From CAZYIW01 sp964647705 (lineage in GTDB: Bacteria; Pseudomonadota; Gammaproteobacteria; PS1; Pseudothioglobaceae), in the NCBI GenBank assembly GCA_964647705.1, contig CAZYIW010000019.1:1-25218 (forward strand): a stretch of 25,218 nucleotides of DNA. The letters run 5' to 3'. The first letter of the stretch is position 1. Each line of letters begins with the position of its first letter. Both the position numbers and the translations under genes were made by a program. The notes under the pieces were generated by a model. The model was given only the letters and a program-made list of their open reading frames with translations, was not told the DNA's origin and did no database searches. Shown piece by piece: positions 8,297 through 16,531 of this stretch.

Positions 8297-9030
8297 TATT
8301 TACGTCAGTCGATTTATTTTTAATCGGCTTGGTTTTTCTCTGGGCTGGTTTTGTGCGCACCGGTATCGGGTTTGGCGGCGCTGCATTTGGTCTTCCATTA
8401 TTACTGCTATTGGGCGGGTCTCCAATATATTGGTTACCGATGATTGGTATTCATTTATTGTTTTTTTCCTCACTGACGTTGTCTAAATCTTTGTCCAATG
8501 TCGATTGGGCATATCTGAAAAAATCATTATTTTGGATTATTCCACCAACTTTGTTGGGTGTTTTTGGCTTAATAAGTCTCTCGGATGAAGTGATATCTGC
8601 ACTGATTTATCTAATTACTTTGTTTTACTCCATCACATGGATAACCGATCAAAAAATTCATTCTTCTAATAATTGGGTAGATAAGTTTTTGTTGTCTTTT
8701 GGTGGCTATGTAGCGGGCACCTCACTCACTGGTGCGCCAATGATAGTGGCAGTATATGCACGCCACGTTGAAAAAACATATCTGCGTTCAACGTTGTTTG
8801 TGTTGTGGATTATTTTGGTTGGTATTAAGATGATCACATTTTTAAGTGTTGGTGTTGCCATAGACTGGCAATTTGCATTATGGCTAATCCCCATTGCAGC
8901 TTTAGGACATTATGCAGGTTTGCGTGCACATGAAAAAATCATGGAAAACGACCAACGTTTTAAACACTGGGTTGGTGGCATATTATTAGTGGTAAGCGCA
9001 TTGGGCTTATTGAAACTGTATTTGGGTTAA
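8293..9030 (+). CDS. TauE/SafE-family membrane permease (putative sulfite/organosulfonate exporter)
   Basis: A 245-residue integral membrane protein of about seven or eight hydrophobic segments. The glycine-rich N-terminal motif (R)TGIGFGGAAFGLPLLLLLGG and the internal repeat around GGYVAGTSLTGAPMIVAVY are typical of the TauE/SafE family (Pfam family for sulfite exporter TauE/SafE). Members export sulfite, sulfoacetate or other small anions, and many are uncharacterised, so the substrate here is unknown. It starts within the glmM stop (ATGA) and is followed after 12 bp by rsxA. In E. coli the gene after glmM is secG, so this position is unusual. If the organism is a sulfur oxidiser, sulfite or sulfate export is a reasonable inference, no more. 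Confidence 0.8.
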   Translation: MIFTSVDLFLIGLVFLWAGFVRTGIGFGGAAFGLPLLLLLGGSPIYWLPMIGIHLLFFSSLTLSKSLSNVDWAYLKKSLFWIIPPTLLGVFGLISLSDEVISALIYLITLFYSITWITDQKIHSSNNWVDKFLLSFGGYVAGTSLTGAPMIVAVYARHVEKTYLRSTLFVLWIILVGIKMITFLSVGVAIDWQFALWLIPIAALGHYAGLRAHEKIMENDQRFKHWVGGILLVVSALGLLKLYLG

Positions 9031-9042
9031 AATTGGAGCGCT

Positions 9043-9621
9043 ATGCTCAATGAATATTTACTAATTTTGGTTAGCACCATACTGGTTAATAACTTTGTTT
9101 TGGTGAAATTTTTAGGATTGTGCCCTTTTATGGGCGTGTCTAAAAAAGTTGAAACCGCAATTGGTATGGGATTCGCCACTACTTTTGTGCTAACTTTGGC
9201 AAGCTTATCCAGTTATCTGATTAACAGCTATATTCTGATTCCTAATAATTTAGAATACCTCAGAACCATTGCCTTTATTGTGACCATTGCTGGAGTGGTA
9301 GGTTTCACAGAGCTTGTTGTTAATAAAACTTCGCCAGTTCTTAAGCAGTCTCTGGGTGTTTTCTTGCCACTAATTACTACCAATTGCGCTGTTTTGGGCG
9401 TGGCATTGCTAAATGTGGGTCAAAATCATGGGTTTTTAGCTTCAGGTATCTATGGATTTGGCGCAGCAGTTGGGTTTTCCTTAGTATTGGTTTTATTTTC
9501 AACCATTCGTGAGAGAATCGAAGGTGCGGATGTGCCTTTGGCTTTCCAAGGCACGCCGATTGCATTGATTACTGCAGGGCTTATGTCAATGGCATTTATG
9601 GGTTTTATTGGGTTGGCCTGA
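9043..9621 (+). CDS. rsxA: Rnf/Rsx electron transport complex subunit A
   Basis: Integral membrane subunit of the Rnf/Rsx complex, which couples ferredoxin/NADH electron transfer to ion movement, or in E. coli keeps SoxR reduced. The 192 residues begin MLNEYLLILVSTILVNNFVL, with the conserved FLGLCPFMGVS loop and a later TTNCAVLGVAL loop; these cysteine loops bind the membrane [2Fe-2S] cluster shared with RsxE. Six hydrophobic segments fit the family. A GGAG ribosome-binding site lies 4 nt before the ATG. The stop and the rsxB start share one base (TGATG). Confidence 0.96.
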   Translation: MLNEYLLILVSTILVNNFVLVKFLGLCPFMGVSKKVETAIGMGFATTFVLTLASLSSYLINSYILIPNNLEYLRTIAFIVTIAGVVGFTELVVNKTSPVLKQSLGVFLPLITTNCAVLGVALLNVGQNHGFLASGIYGFGAAVGFSLVLVLFSTIRERIEGADVPLAFQGTPIALITAGLMSMAFMGFIGLA

Positions 9622-10163
9622 TGTTAGATTCTGTGGTTATTTTTTCTTTTTTGGCACTGGCGTTAGGACTGATTTTGGGCTATGCGGCGATACGATTTAA
9701 AGTCAAAGGCGATCCGTTGATTGATCAGATTGATGCAATCTTGCCTCAGACACAGTGTGGTCAATGCAATTATGCCGGTTGTCGGCCATATGCAACTGCG
9801 ATTGCTAAGGGTGAGGCGCAAATTAACCAATGTCCACCGGGCGGACAAGAAGGGGTGGATGCTTTGGCAGAATTGTTGGATGTTGAAACCTTGCCACTTA
9901 ATGAAGAACATGGCGAAACCAAGGAAGATCACGTGGTCTATATCGACGAAAAGCTTTGTATTGGTTGCACATTGTGCATTCAGGCATGTCCTGTGGATGC
10001 AATTTTAGGCGCATCAAAGGTAATGACAACGGTTATCGAACAAGAATGCACCGGGTGTGATTTGTGTATTCCAGTTTGCCCTGTTGATTGTATTTATGTT
10101 AAAAATATTGAGCCGACCTTAAATACTTATGTACCTCAATTGGCAGAGGTAGCGCATGGCTGA
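9621..10163 (+). CDS. rsxB: Rnf/Rsx electron transport complex subunit B (iron-sulfur protein)
   Basis: Iron-sulfur subunit anchored by one N-terminal helix (about 5-24). A Fe-S domain follows with C46, C49, C54 and C71 (CGQCNYAGC...NQCPPGG). Two ferredoxin-type [4Fe-4S] motifs come next: C113/C116/C119/C123 and C143/C146/C149/C153, each ending in Pro. It passes electrons among the membrane and cytoplasmic subunits. The 180-residue length is close to the short proteobacterial form. Its last 8 bases overlap the rsxC start. Confidence 0.97.
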   Translation: MLDSVVIFSFLALALGLILGYAAIRFKVKGDPLIDQIDAILPQTQCGQCNYAGCRPYATAIAKGEAQINQCPPGGQEGVDALAELLDVETLPLNEEHGETKEDHVVYIDEKLCIGCTLCIQACPVDAILGASKVMTTVIEQECTGCDLCIPVCPVDCIYVKNIEPTLNTYVPQLAEVAHG

Positions 10164-11664
10164 TTTTAGCTATCAAGGCGGTATTGTTATTCCCAATCCT
10201 TACCCTGTTAAAAAGGTTGAGTTGGTTCAAGCACCGCTACCAGATAAAGTGGTTTTACCCTTGCAACAACGCATAGGGGATCAGGCGCAACCCTGTGTTA
10301 AGGTGGGAGAACGTGTATTAACTGGGCAAGTTATTGCCATTACTGAAGATGCATTTTGTGTGCCGATTCACGCTTCAATATCAGGAACGGTAGTTGCGAT
10401 TGATCAGCAAAAAGCTCCGCATAAATCAGGCCTTAAATCTAGCTGTATAACCATTGAATCTGATGGCAAAGATGAGTGGGTTGAACATCAAGGTTGCGGG
10501 GTTGATTTTCTTAACTGTAACTCCGGCACTATGATTGATTATATTCAACAATCGGGGATAGTTGGTTTGGGTGGTGCGGGTTTTCCAACTCATACCAAAC
10601 TCAGACGTGCTAAAGACTGCCACACATTGATTGTCAATGGAACAGAATGTGAGCCTGGTGTTATGTGTGATGATGCACTCATGCAAAACTATCCGAAACA
10701 GATTATTCACGGCATAGAAATCCTATTGCATATTTGTGGTGCCAAGCGCGCTATTATTGCGGTGGAAGATGACAAGAAACAAGCATATGAGACTTTGTTG
10801 GAGTACAACAATAATGAACAAATTAGCATTCAAAAAATACCCTATAAATACACTTCAGGCGCAGAAAAGCTCCTCATCAAAGCACTTTTAGGTATTGAGA
10901 TACCATCGGGCGGTTATGCGCCAGAGGTGGGCGTAGTTTGTCAAAATGTTGCCACTGTCAAAGCTATTTTTGATGCAGTGATTGATAATCGACCTTTGGT
11001 TTCACGCTTGGTCACTGTGACAGGATCAGCCATTAAAGAGCCGATGAATTACGAGGTACGTTTAGGCGCCTCTTTTGAACATATTACCTCCCTATCCAAG
11101 TATAAGCAAGGCACATATAAAGTGCGTATGGGTGGCATGATGATGGGTATTGATATCGATGATTTATCCGCACCTATTTGTAAGATTACTAACGCTATTT
11201 TTGTCAACCAAGCAGACAAAGAGCCTGTCGTTAAGGAATGTATTCGTTGTAGCACTTGTAATACAGTCTGCCCTGTAGGGCTTCTACCACAACAACTTTA
11301 TTGGTTTGCTAAAAGTGAAAATGTCAAAAAAGCAGAGCAATACCATTTAGCGGATTGTATTGAGTGCGGGTGTTGTAATTATGTTTGCCCAAGCCATATT
11401 CCTTTAACAGATTATTTTGCTTTTGCTAAGGCTTTAAAGCGCCAGCAAAATACAGATGAGTTTAAAACCAATCGCGCCAGAGATCGATTTGAATATCGAG
11501 AATATCGATTAGAGCGCAACAAAAAAGAACGCGCAGAGATGATGGCTGAGAAAAAACGCGCTTTAAAAGAAAAGATGGCAAAAGACAAAGCTCAAAAAGC
11601 TAAAATTGACGCTGCTATTAAGCGTGTTGGTCAAGCGAAAAAGGATAAAAGCGATGCAGGGTAA
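10156..11664 (+). CDS. rsxC: Rnf/Rsx electron transport complex subunit C
   Basis: Peripheral subunit that carries the NADH/FMN site and two [4Fe-4S] clusters. The glycine-rich segment GIVGLGGAGFPTHTKL in the first third resembles the flavin/NADH-binding loop of complex I NuoF. Cluster ligands are C362/C365/C368/C372 and C401/C404/C407/C411. The last 60 residues are a Lys/Ala/Glu/Arg-rich charged helix. At 502 residues the protein lacks the very long repetitive C-terminal extension seen in E. coli RsxC. The final bases overlap the rsxD start by 11 bp. Confidence 0.96.
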   Translation: MADFSYQGGIVIPNPYPVKKVELVQAPLPDKVVLPLQQRIGDQAQPCVKVGERVLTGQVIAITEDAFCVPIHASISGTVVAIDQQKAPHKSGLKSSCITIESDGKDEWVEHQGCGVDFLNCNSGTMIDYIQQSGIVGLGGAGFPTHTKLRRAKDCHTLIVNGTECEPGVMCDDALMQNYPKQIIHGIEILLHICGAKRAIIAVEDDKKQAYETLLEYNNNEQISIQKIPYKYTSGAEKLLIKALLGIEIPSGGYAPEVGVVCQNVATVKAIFDAVIDNRPLVSRLVTVTGSAIKEPMNYEVRLGASFEHITSLSKYKQGTYKVRMGGMMMGIDIDDLSAPICKITNAIFVNQADKEPVVKECIRCSTCNTVCPVGLLPQQLYWFAKSENVKKAEQYHLADCIECGCCNYVCPSHIPLTDYFAFAKALKRQQNTDEFKTNRARDRFEYREYRLERNKKERAEMMAEKKRALKEKMAKDKAQKAKIDAAIKRVGQAKKDKSDAG

Positions 11665-12604
11665 GGGTTTTGAAACCAGTTATATAATGCGCCAAGTAAT
11701 ACTCGCGCTGCTTTTGGGAGTGTTGGCTTCATTGTATTTCTTTGGCTGGACAAGCCTGATACAAATTATCTTAGGTGCTATATCAGCATTGGTATTTGAA
11801 GCGCTATTCTTAAAGCTTAGAAAGCGTCCTATCCGCCCCGCAATTAGCGATGGTTCAGCAGTTTTAACTGGGATCTTATTGGCAATTTCAATCCCCACTA
11901 TTGCACCTTGGTGGATTGTGGTCTTGGGTGTTGGTTTCGCCATCATCTTTGGCAAACAACTCTATGGTGGGCTTGGCAATAATCCTTTTAATCCAGCAAT
12001 GCTGGGCTATGCTTTTCTATTGATTTCTTATCCACTGCAGATGGTTACATGGCAAAGTACAGAAACACTTAGCCTGTCACAAAGCCTAAGTGTCATTTTT
12101 AATTACACAACATTTGATGCCATCAGTGGTGCCACTATTCTGGATTCAGTAAAAACACAAATCTCATTAGGACAAGATGCTAATACCATAGATCTTTCTC
12201 ATACAGCACAGTGGTGGATTAACATTGGGTTTTTACTCGGAGGTTTGTATCTCTTGTTCAAACGTATCATTTTTTGGCATATACCACTAAGCTTACTTAT
12301 TGGCATGGTAGGCATGTCAACCATTTTGTATACAATTGATAACACGATTTACACATCACCACTGTTCCACCTAACAACCGGTGCGACCATGTTGGGTGCT
12401 TTTTTTATTGCAACCGATCCAGTAAGCTCGAGCACCACACCGAAAGGCCGACTTCTTTATGGTTTTTTGATTGGTTTGTTAATCGTACTAATTCGCACCT
12501 TTGGCAGTTATCCAGATGGTGTGGCTTTTGCCGTGTTGTTGATCAATATTGCCGTGCCACTAATTGACTATTACACACAACCCAAGGTGTTTGGTAGGTC
12601 ATGA
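11654..12604 (+). CDS. rsxD: Rnf/Rsx electron transport complex subunit D
   Basis: Integral membrane flavoprotein subunit. The frame is open from 11606, but the start is placed at ATG 11654: it gives MQGKGFETSYIMRQVILALL, in line with homologues, and limits the overlap with rsxC to 11 bp. The 316-residue product has about nine hydrophobic segments. The SGAT motif at 158-161 (in AISGATILD) puts the covalently FMN-bearing threonine at T161, equivalent to T187 of V. cholerae and E. coli RnfD. The KQLYGGLGNNPFNPAMLGYAF stretch and the C-terminal YPDGVAFAVLLINI...PLIDYYT are family hallmarks. It ends in an ATGA overlap with rsxG. Confidence 0.95.
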   Translation: MQGKGFETSYIMRQVILALLLGVLASLYFFGWTSLIQIILGAISALVFEALFLKLRKRPIRPAISDGSAVLTGILLAISIPTIAPWWIVVLGVGFAIIFGKQLYGGLGNNPFNPAMLGYAFLLISYPLQMVTWQSTETLSLSQSLSVIFNYTTFDAISGATILDSVKTQISLGQDANTIDLSHTAQWWINIGFLLGGLYLLFKRIIFWHIPLSLLIGMVGMSTILYTIDNTIYTSPLFHLTTGATMLGAFFIATDPVSSSTTPKGRLLYGFLIGLLIVLIRTFGSYPDGVAFAVLLINIAVPLIDYYTQPKVFGRS

Positions 12605-13197
12605 AACATCCAATCATTAAAGCCGGCGGTTTGTTGTTTATTTTTACAGCGATTAGTATTTTTATCGTTGCCTGGATTCAAGACAATACCAAACAGAGTA
12701 TTGCCTACAACAAAGAACAATTGATTTTGCAACGCTTGGGAGAGTTGGTTGAGAATTATGACAACGATATTTTGCAAGATAAATTTATTAAAGAAAATGT
12801 TGTATTGCACGGAGTCAGGCAAGACATAAAAGTCTATCCCGCAAAGAGAAATAATCAAATATTTGCCTATTTGTTCGAACACACTTATCCCGCTGGTTAT
12901 AACGGAGATATTGAGCTTTTAACAGGCATTAGCGTGCAGAAAACCCTATTGGGTGTTCGTGTAATTTCTCATAAAGAAACCCCAGGTCTTGGGGATAAGA
13001 TTGATACGCGTAAATCGAATTGGATTAAGCAGTTTAGTGGTCTATCACTTACCAACCCAAGTTTGGAAAAATGGAAAGTGAGGCGCGATGGCGGTGTATT
13101 TGACGCTTTTACTGGGGCGACTATTACCCCTCGTGCAATCGTCACTGCGACCTCCGAACTACTCACTGCCTTTGAGCAAGATCGTTTATTAGATTAG
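12601..13197 (+). CDS. rsxG: Rnf/Rsx electron transport complex subunit G
   Basis: Membrane-anchored periplasmic flavoprotein with a single N-terminal helix (about 8-26) and an FMN-binding domain. The motif TGAT at 171-174 places the covalent FMN on T174, the same position as in E. coli RsxG. ETPGLGDKI and the preceding VISHKE segment are conserved family wording. It is 198 residues long. In most gammaproteobacteria rsxE and often nth follow; here queA begins 8 bp later, so subunit E is missing from this locus. Confidence 0.95.
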   Translation: MKHPIIKAGGLLFIFTAISIFIVAWIQDNTKQSIAYNKEQLILQRLGELVENYDNDILQDKFIKENVVLHGVRQDIKVYPAKRNNQIFAYLFEHTYPAGYNGDIELLTGISVQKTLLGVRVISHKETPGLGDKIDTRKSNWIKQFSGLSLTNPSLEKWKVRRDGGVFDAFTGATITPRAIVTATSELLTAFEQDRLLD

Positions 13198-13205
13198 CCA
13201 CAGTT

Positions 13206-14222
13206 ATGCAGCTTGATGATTTTGATTTTGATTTACCCAAGTCATTAATCGCGCAACAACCCACAAAAAATAGAACAGAATCCAAACTGTTGGTGGCCTC
13301 GGGTTCAATCATGGACAAAAATTTTTCCGATATCGGGGAATTTTTGCAACCGGGTGATTTACTTGTTATGAATAATACCAAGGTAATTCCAGCGCGATTA
13401 TTTGGCCGTAAACAATCGGGCGGTAAGGTTGAGGTTATGATAGAGCGCTTGTTAAACGACAAAGAGGTTTTGGCCATGATTCGCGCTTCTAGGGCGCCAA
13501 AAATAAATAGTATTATTGAGTTTGAAAATGGTGATAGTGCAAAAGTTTTAGGCAAAGACAACGGCTTCTACACACTGCATTTTCAAACCGAGTCTTTATT
13601 AAATTTGTTAGATAATATTGGCCACATTCCACTACCTCCTTATATTGAGCGTGAAGACACAAAGGACGACCAAAACCGCTATCAAACTGTTTATGCCAAA
13701 CATGAAGGCGCGGTTGCTGCACCAACCGCGGGACTCCATTTTGACGATAATCTGATTCGTGCACTAAAAAAACAAGGTGTGGATACTGCCTTTGTAACTT
13801 TGCATGTAGGTGCAGGCACCTTTCAACCGGTGAAAGTCGACAATATCGAGGATCATCACATGCACAGTGAGTATTATGAAATTTCTCAACAAACTGTGGA
13901 TAAAATTAATCAAACCAGGCAAAAAGGCGGTCGCATCATTGCTGTTGGCACCACAGCAGTTCGTTCTTTAGAGTCAGCAGCAAGGTACAAAATATTCAAA
14001 GCCATAAAAGAAGATACTGATATTTTTATTTATCCAGGCTTTGAATTTCAGTTGGTGGATATGATGATTACCAATTTTCACTTACCTAAATCATCCCTGC
14101 TCATGCTCGTGAGTGCGTTTATTGGTAAAAACAAAATGTTTGAAATTTATAACCATGCCATAGAAAAAGAGTATCGTTTTTTCTCTTATGGCGATGCAAT
14201 GTTATTGGAAAGAGCACAATGA
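13206..14222 (+). CDS. queA: tRNA preQ1(34) S-adenosylmethionine ribosyltransferase-isomerase
   Basis: Queuosine synthesis: transfers and isomerises the ribosyl moiety of AdoMet onto 7-aminomethyl-7-deazaguanine in tRNA, giving epoxyqueuosine. The 338-residue protein begins MQLDDFDFDLPKSLIAQQP and contains the conserved NNTKVIPARLFG, HIPLPPYI, AAPTAGLHF, HVGAGTFQPV and TNFHLPKSSLLMLVSAF blocks, in family order. The ATG is 8 bp after the rsxG stop. Its stop overlaps the next gene as ATGA. tgt, its usual companion, is not in the window. Confidence 0.97.
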   Translation: MQLDDFDFDLPKSLIAQQPTKNRTESKLLVASGSIMDKNFSDIGEFLQPGDLLVMNNTKVIPARLFGRKQSGGKVEVMIERLLNDKEVLAMIRASRAPKINSIIEFENGDSAKVLGKDNGFYTLHFQTESLLNLLDNIGHIPLPPYIEREDTKDDQNRYQTVYAKHEGAVAAPTAGLHFDDNLIRALKKQGVDTAFVTLHVGAGTFQPVKVDNIEDHHMHSEYYEISQQTVDKINQTRQKGGRIIAVGTTAVRSLESAARYKIFKAIKEDTDIFIYPGFEFQLVDMMITNFHLPKSSLLMLVSAFIGKNKMFEIYNHAIEKEYRFFSYGDAMLLERAQ

Positions 14223-14575
14223 TTTATGAGAACGAATTGGTAAGACTGGAGGTTGAGCATAGCGAGATACCTTGGGTGAAAGTTTTTACTCAAAGAGAGA
14301 TCAAAGAATTTAGTGCGTGTAGTGCACAGGAAAAGGCTGAAATTTTTCGAATCATTGATATCACAGAAAAACTAATGTTGGAGTATTTCAAAGCAGATAA
14401 GATAAATATCGCCTCTTTTGGAAACTTATTGCCACATGTTCATTGGCATGTGATGGCGCGCTTTAGACAAGACAGTTATTTTCCAGAGCCAATGTGGGGG
14501 CAAAAACAACGTCAGGCAACATTGAATTTGCCTGATTTTGATATTTTTTATAAAAAACTCTTAGAAAAATTGTGA
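14219..14575 (+). CDS. HIT-family nucleotide-binding protein
   Basis: Small 118-residue protein with the histidine-triad motif H73-V-H75-W-H77-V, preceded by INIASFGNLLPH, as in HIT hydrolases that act on diadenosine polyphosphates or nucleoside phosphoramidates. The middle histidine of the triad is usually the nucleophile. The specific substrate cannot be read from the sequence. It starts inside the queA stop (ATGA) and its own stop overlaps the GTG of the thioredoxin-like gene (GTGA), so queA, HIT and thioredoxin-like protein are probably made in one coupled string. Confidence 0.85.
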   Translation: MIYENELVRLEVEHSEIPWVKVFTQREIKEFSACSAQEKAEIFRIIDITEKLMLEYFKADKINIASFGNLLPHVHWHVMARFRQDSYFPEPMWGQKQRQATLNLPDFDIFYKKLLEKL

Positions 14576-14901
14576 TCGAAATAAAAGACCAAGCACAGCT
14601 CGATACACTCAAGTACGAATCTGATGCTCTATTGGTACTTTTTGGTGGTGCGCATTGCAAGGTTTGTCAAACGATAAAGCCACAGATTTTTGAAAAATTT
14701 TGTGAAAAATTCCCAGACTTGAAGATGGTTTATATTGATTGCGAATTACTTCAAGATGTGTGTGCGCAACACGGTGTGTTTTCATTACCGGTGGTACAGG
14801 TGTTTTTTATGGGGCAGAAATTTATTGAAGAGGTTAGAGGTTTTTCGCTCTTAGCACTCGAGCAAGAAATTGAAAAGATTTATGCGAAGATGAACAGCTA
14901 A
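14572..14901 (+). CDS. thioredoxin-like protein with CKVC active site
   Basis: A 109-residue thioredoxin-fold protein. The redox site is C29-K-V-C32 (in GGAHCKVC) in place of the CGPC of thioredoxin 1, and the cis-proline is P73 (SLPVVQVF). There is no signal peptide, so it should be cytoplasmic. The GTG start (14572) overlaps the preceding stop. Extra cysteines at 44, 57 and 64 are not typical of Trx1. The changed dipeptide between the cysteines alters redox potential in the thioredoxin superfamily, so it may not be a general reductant; substrate unknown. Its stop overlaps the stop of the convergent gene. Confidence 0.8.
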   Translation: MIEIKDQAQLDTLKYESDALLVLFGGAHCKVCQTIKPQIFEKFCEKFPDLKMVYIDCELLQDVCAQHGVFSLPVVQVFFMGQKFIEEVRGFSLLALEQEIEKIYAKMNS

Positions 14902-15665
14902 AGACTGGCGTTAATTTTTTCTAAATTGGGTACATCTATATTAAACTCTTTGGCAAGTTCCAAAGCTCTGTTGAGTCTTTGAGGAGCGGATCTGCCCATA
15001 CAGCCATGATTTAAATCACCTTCAAAAGCCTTAATCATGCCCTGTTCTAAAGCGTTTTCGTCAAAAATTTTTCCAGTGAGTTGGGTTTGCAGTTTCAAAA
15101 TATCGGATGAGACTTCACGCATCAAGCCAAGATTGTTGTTGCGAAGATCGTCTACTGTTGCACCTGACTCAATTGCAAGGCCAGCGATATTCGTGGTCAA
15201 AATGTAGAGATTTTTTAAAACCAGTTCGAATAACAATTCCTCTTCACTGGCCAAAGTATGTGCAGGAATATCAATCGTTGCAAGAGAATCAACCAGTATT
15301 TGTGCTTTAGGCCCATAGGCTGGGGATGAAATTAGCACTTTGGAATCCATGCCTTTTTTCTTTTCGAACCAAACGGATATTACCGTTGGATTTGTAAAAT
15401 CATGGTCAATCCAGTCTCGAGGCAGAAGTTCGTTTTGCATCATAGCCACACGATTTTTCCAATTTTTTGGAATCGAGCTGAGCGCTGTTTGTAAATCAGC
15501 TTCCGCGGTACAAATCAAAATCAGCTCAGGGTCAATGGTATTTGATAACTCGTTGATATCGGTTGCACGGGTAATTGGATAGACAGGATAGTTATTACGC
15601 AAAAAAGCCCGTGAAAAAACACTGCCTAACTCACCGATGCCCAAAACAACTATTGGGTTATTCAC
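14898..15665 (-). CDS. Rossmann-fold NAD(P)-binding protein of unknown function, coupled to sucCD
   Basis: A 255-residue protein with an N-terminal dinucleotide-binding motif, IVVLGIGELGSVFSRAFL (GxGxxG at residues 9-14). It is followed by a domain rich in helices that resembles the 6-phosphogluconate/ketopantoate-type dehydrogenases in outline (LILICTAEADLQTAL, later ELVLKNLYILTTNIAGLAI). I do not recognise a specific enzyme. The GTG start lies in the sucD stop (GTGA overlap), so it is the third cistron of sucC-sucD-X. The stop overlaps that of the thioredoxin-like gene on the other strand. A role linked to succinyl-CoA or to a nearby dicarboxylate is only suggested by context. It could also be a catalytically dead regulator. 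Confidence 0.65.
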   Translation of the reverse strand: MNNPIVVLGIGELGSVFSRAFLRNNYPVYPITRATDINELSNTIDPELILICTAEADLQTALSSIPKNWKNRVAMMQNELLPRDWIDHDFTNPTVISVWFEKKKGMDSKVLISSPAYGPKAQILVDSLATIDIPAHTLASEEELLFELVLKNLYILTTNIAGLAIESGATVDDLRNNNLGLMREVSSDILKLQTQLTGKIFDENALEQGMIKAFEGDLNHGCMGRSAPQRLNRALELAKEFNIDVPNLEKINASL

Positions 15666-16531
15666 ATCAAAACCTCTAGCAATGTTGAACCCATGGTTGT
15701 TGGGGTAGATGCAATAGCGACACCGGCATTTTCTAAAGCTTTGATTTTGTCTGCTGCCCTACCTGAACCGCCACTGATAACCGCACCTGCATGACCCATA
15801 CGTTTGCCTTTGGGTGCAGTGAGTCCTGCAATGTAGGACACCACAGGTTTTGAGATGTTGCTCTTGATATATTCGGCTGCCTCTTCTTCAGCTGAGCCAC
15901 CAATCTCACCTACCATAATGATAGATTGTGTTTTTTCGTCAGCTTCAAAGCGCTTGAGACAATCAATAAAGTTCATGCCTTGAATTGGATCGCCACCAAT
16001 ACCGATACAGGTACTTTGACCCAGCCCAGCTTTGGTGGTTTGGTCAACCGCTTCATAGGTTAATGTGCCAGATCGCGATACAATACCCACACTGCCAGCC
16101 TGATGGATATTGCCCGGCATAATGCCCAATTTACATTCATCGGGTGTAATAACACCCGGGCAGTTGGGCCCAATCAAAACAGAACCTGAATCGTTTAAAA
16201 CTGCTTTGACTTTTAACATGTCTTGAACTGGAATACCTTCGGTGATACAAGCAATTACTGGCATCTCAGCCTCAATTGCCTCCATGATGGAGTCATAAGC
16301 AAATCTGGGTGGTACATAAATCATGGTTGCATTAGCCCCAGTCTCATCCATGGCTTCTTTAACCGAATCAAATACCGGTCGCTCAAGATGTGTTTGTCCG
16401 CCCTTACCGGGAGTGACGCCACCTACAAAATCAGTGCCATAAGCAATCGATTGCTGAGAATGAAAGGTGCCTTGTTTGCCGGTAAATCCTTGAGTAATGA
16501 CTTTGGTGTTTTTGTTAATCAGTACACTCAT
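15662..16531 (-). CDS. sucD: succinate--CoA ligase [ADP-forming] subunit alpha
   Basis: Alpha subunit of succinyl-CoA synthetase, which interconverts succinyl-CoA and succinate with substrate-level NTP formation in the TCA cycle. The 289-residue protein begins MSVLINKNTKVITQGFTGKQGTFH, with the CoA-binding fold. The phosphorylated histidine is H247 in KRMGHAGAVISGG. Its ATG overlaps the sucC stop (ATGA). sucA and sucB, which often sit upstream, are absent here. A malate--CoA ligase alpha subunit (MtkB) is an alternative, but nothing in the context favours it. Confidence 0.95.
   Translation of the reverse strand: MSVLINKNTKVITQGFTGKQGTFHSQQSIAYGTDFVGGVTPGKGGQTHLERPVFDSVKEAMDETGANATMIYVPPRFAYDSIMEAIEAEMPVIACITEGIPVQDMLKVKAVLNDSGSVLIGPNCPGVITPDECKLGIMPGNIHQAGSVGIVSRSGTLTYEAVDQTTKAGLGQSTCIGIGGDPIQGMNFIDCLKRFEADEKTQSIIMVGEIGGSAEEEAAEYIKSNISKPVVSYIAGLTAPKGKRMGHAGAVISGGSGRAADKIKALENAGVAIASTPTTMGSTLLEVLM

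Noticed and set aside
11606..11653. Longer rsxD beginning at 11606
   Set aside because: It would overlap rsxC by 59 bp and add a basic N-terminal stretch not seen in homologues; ATG 11654 fits the family start.
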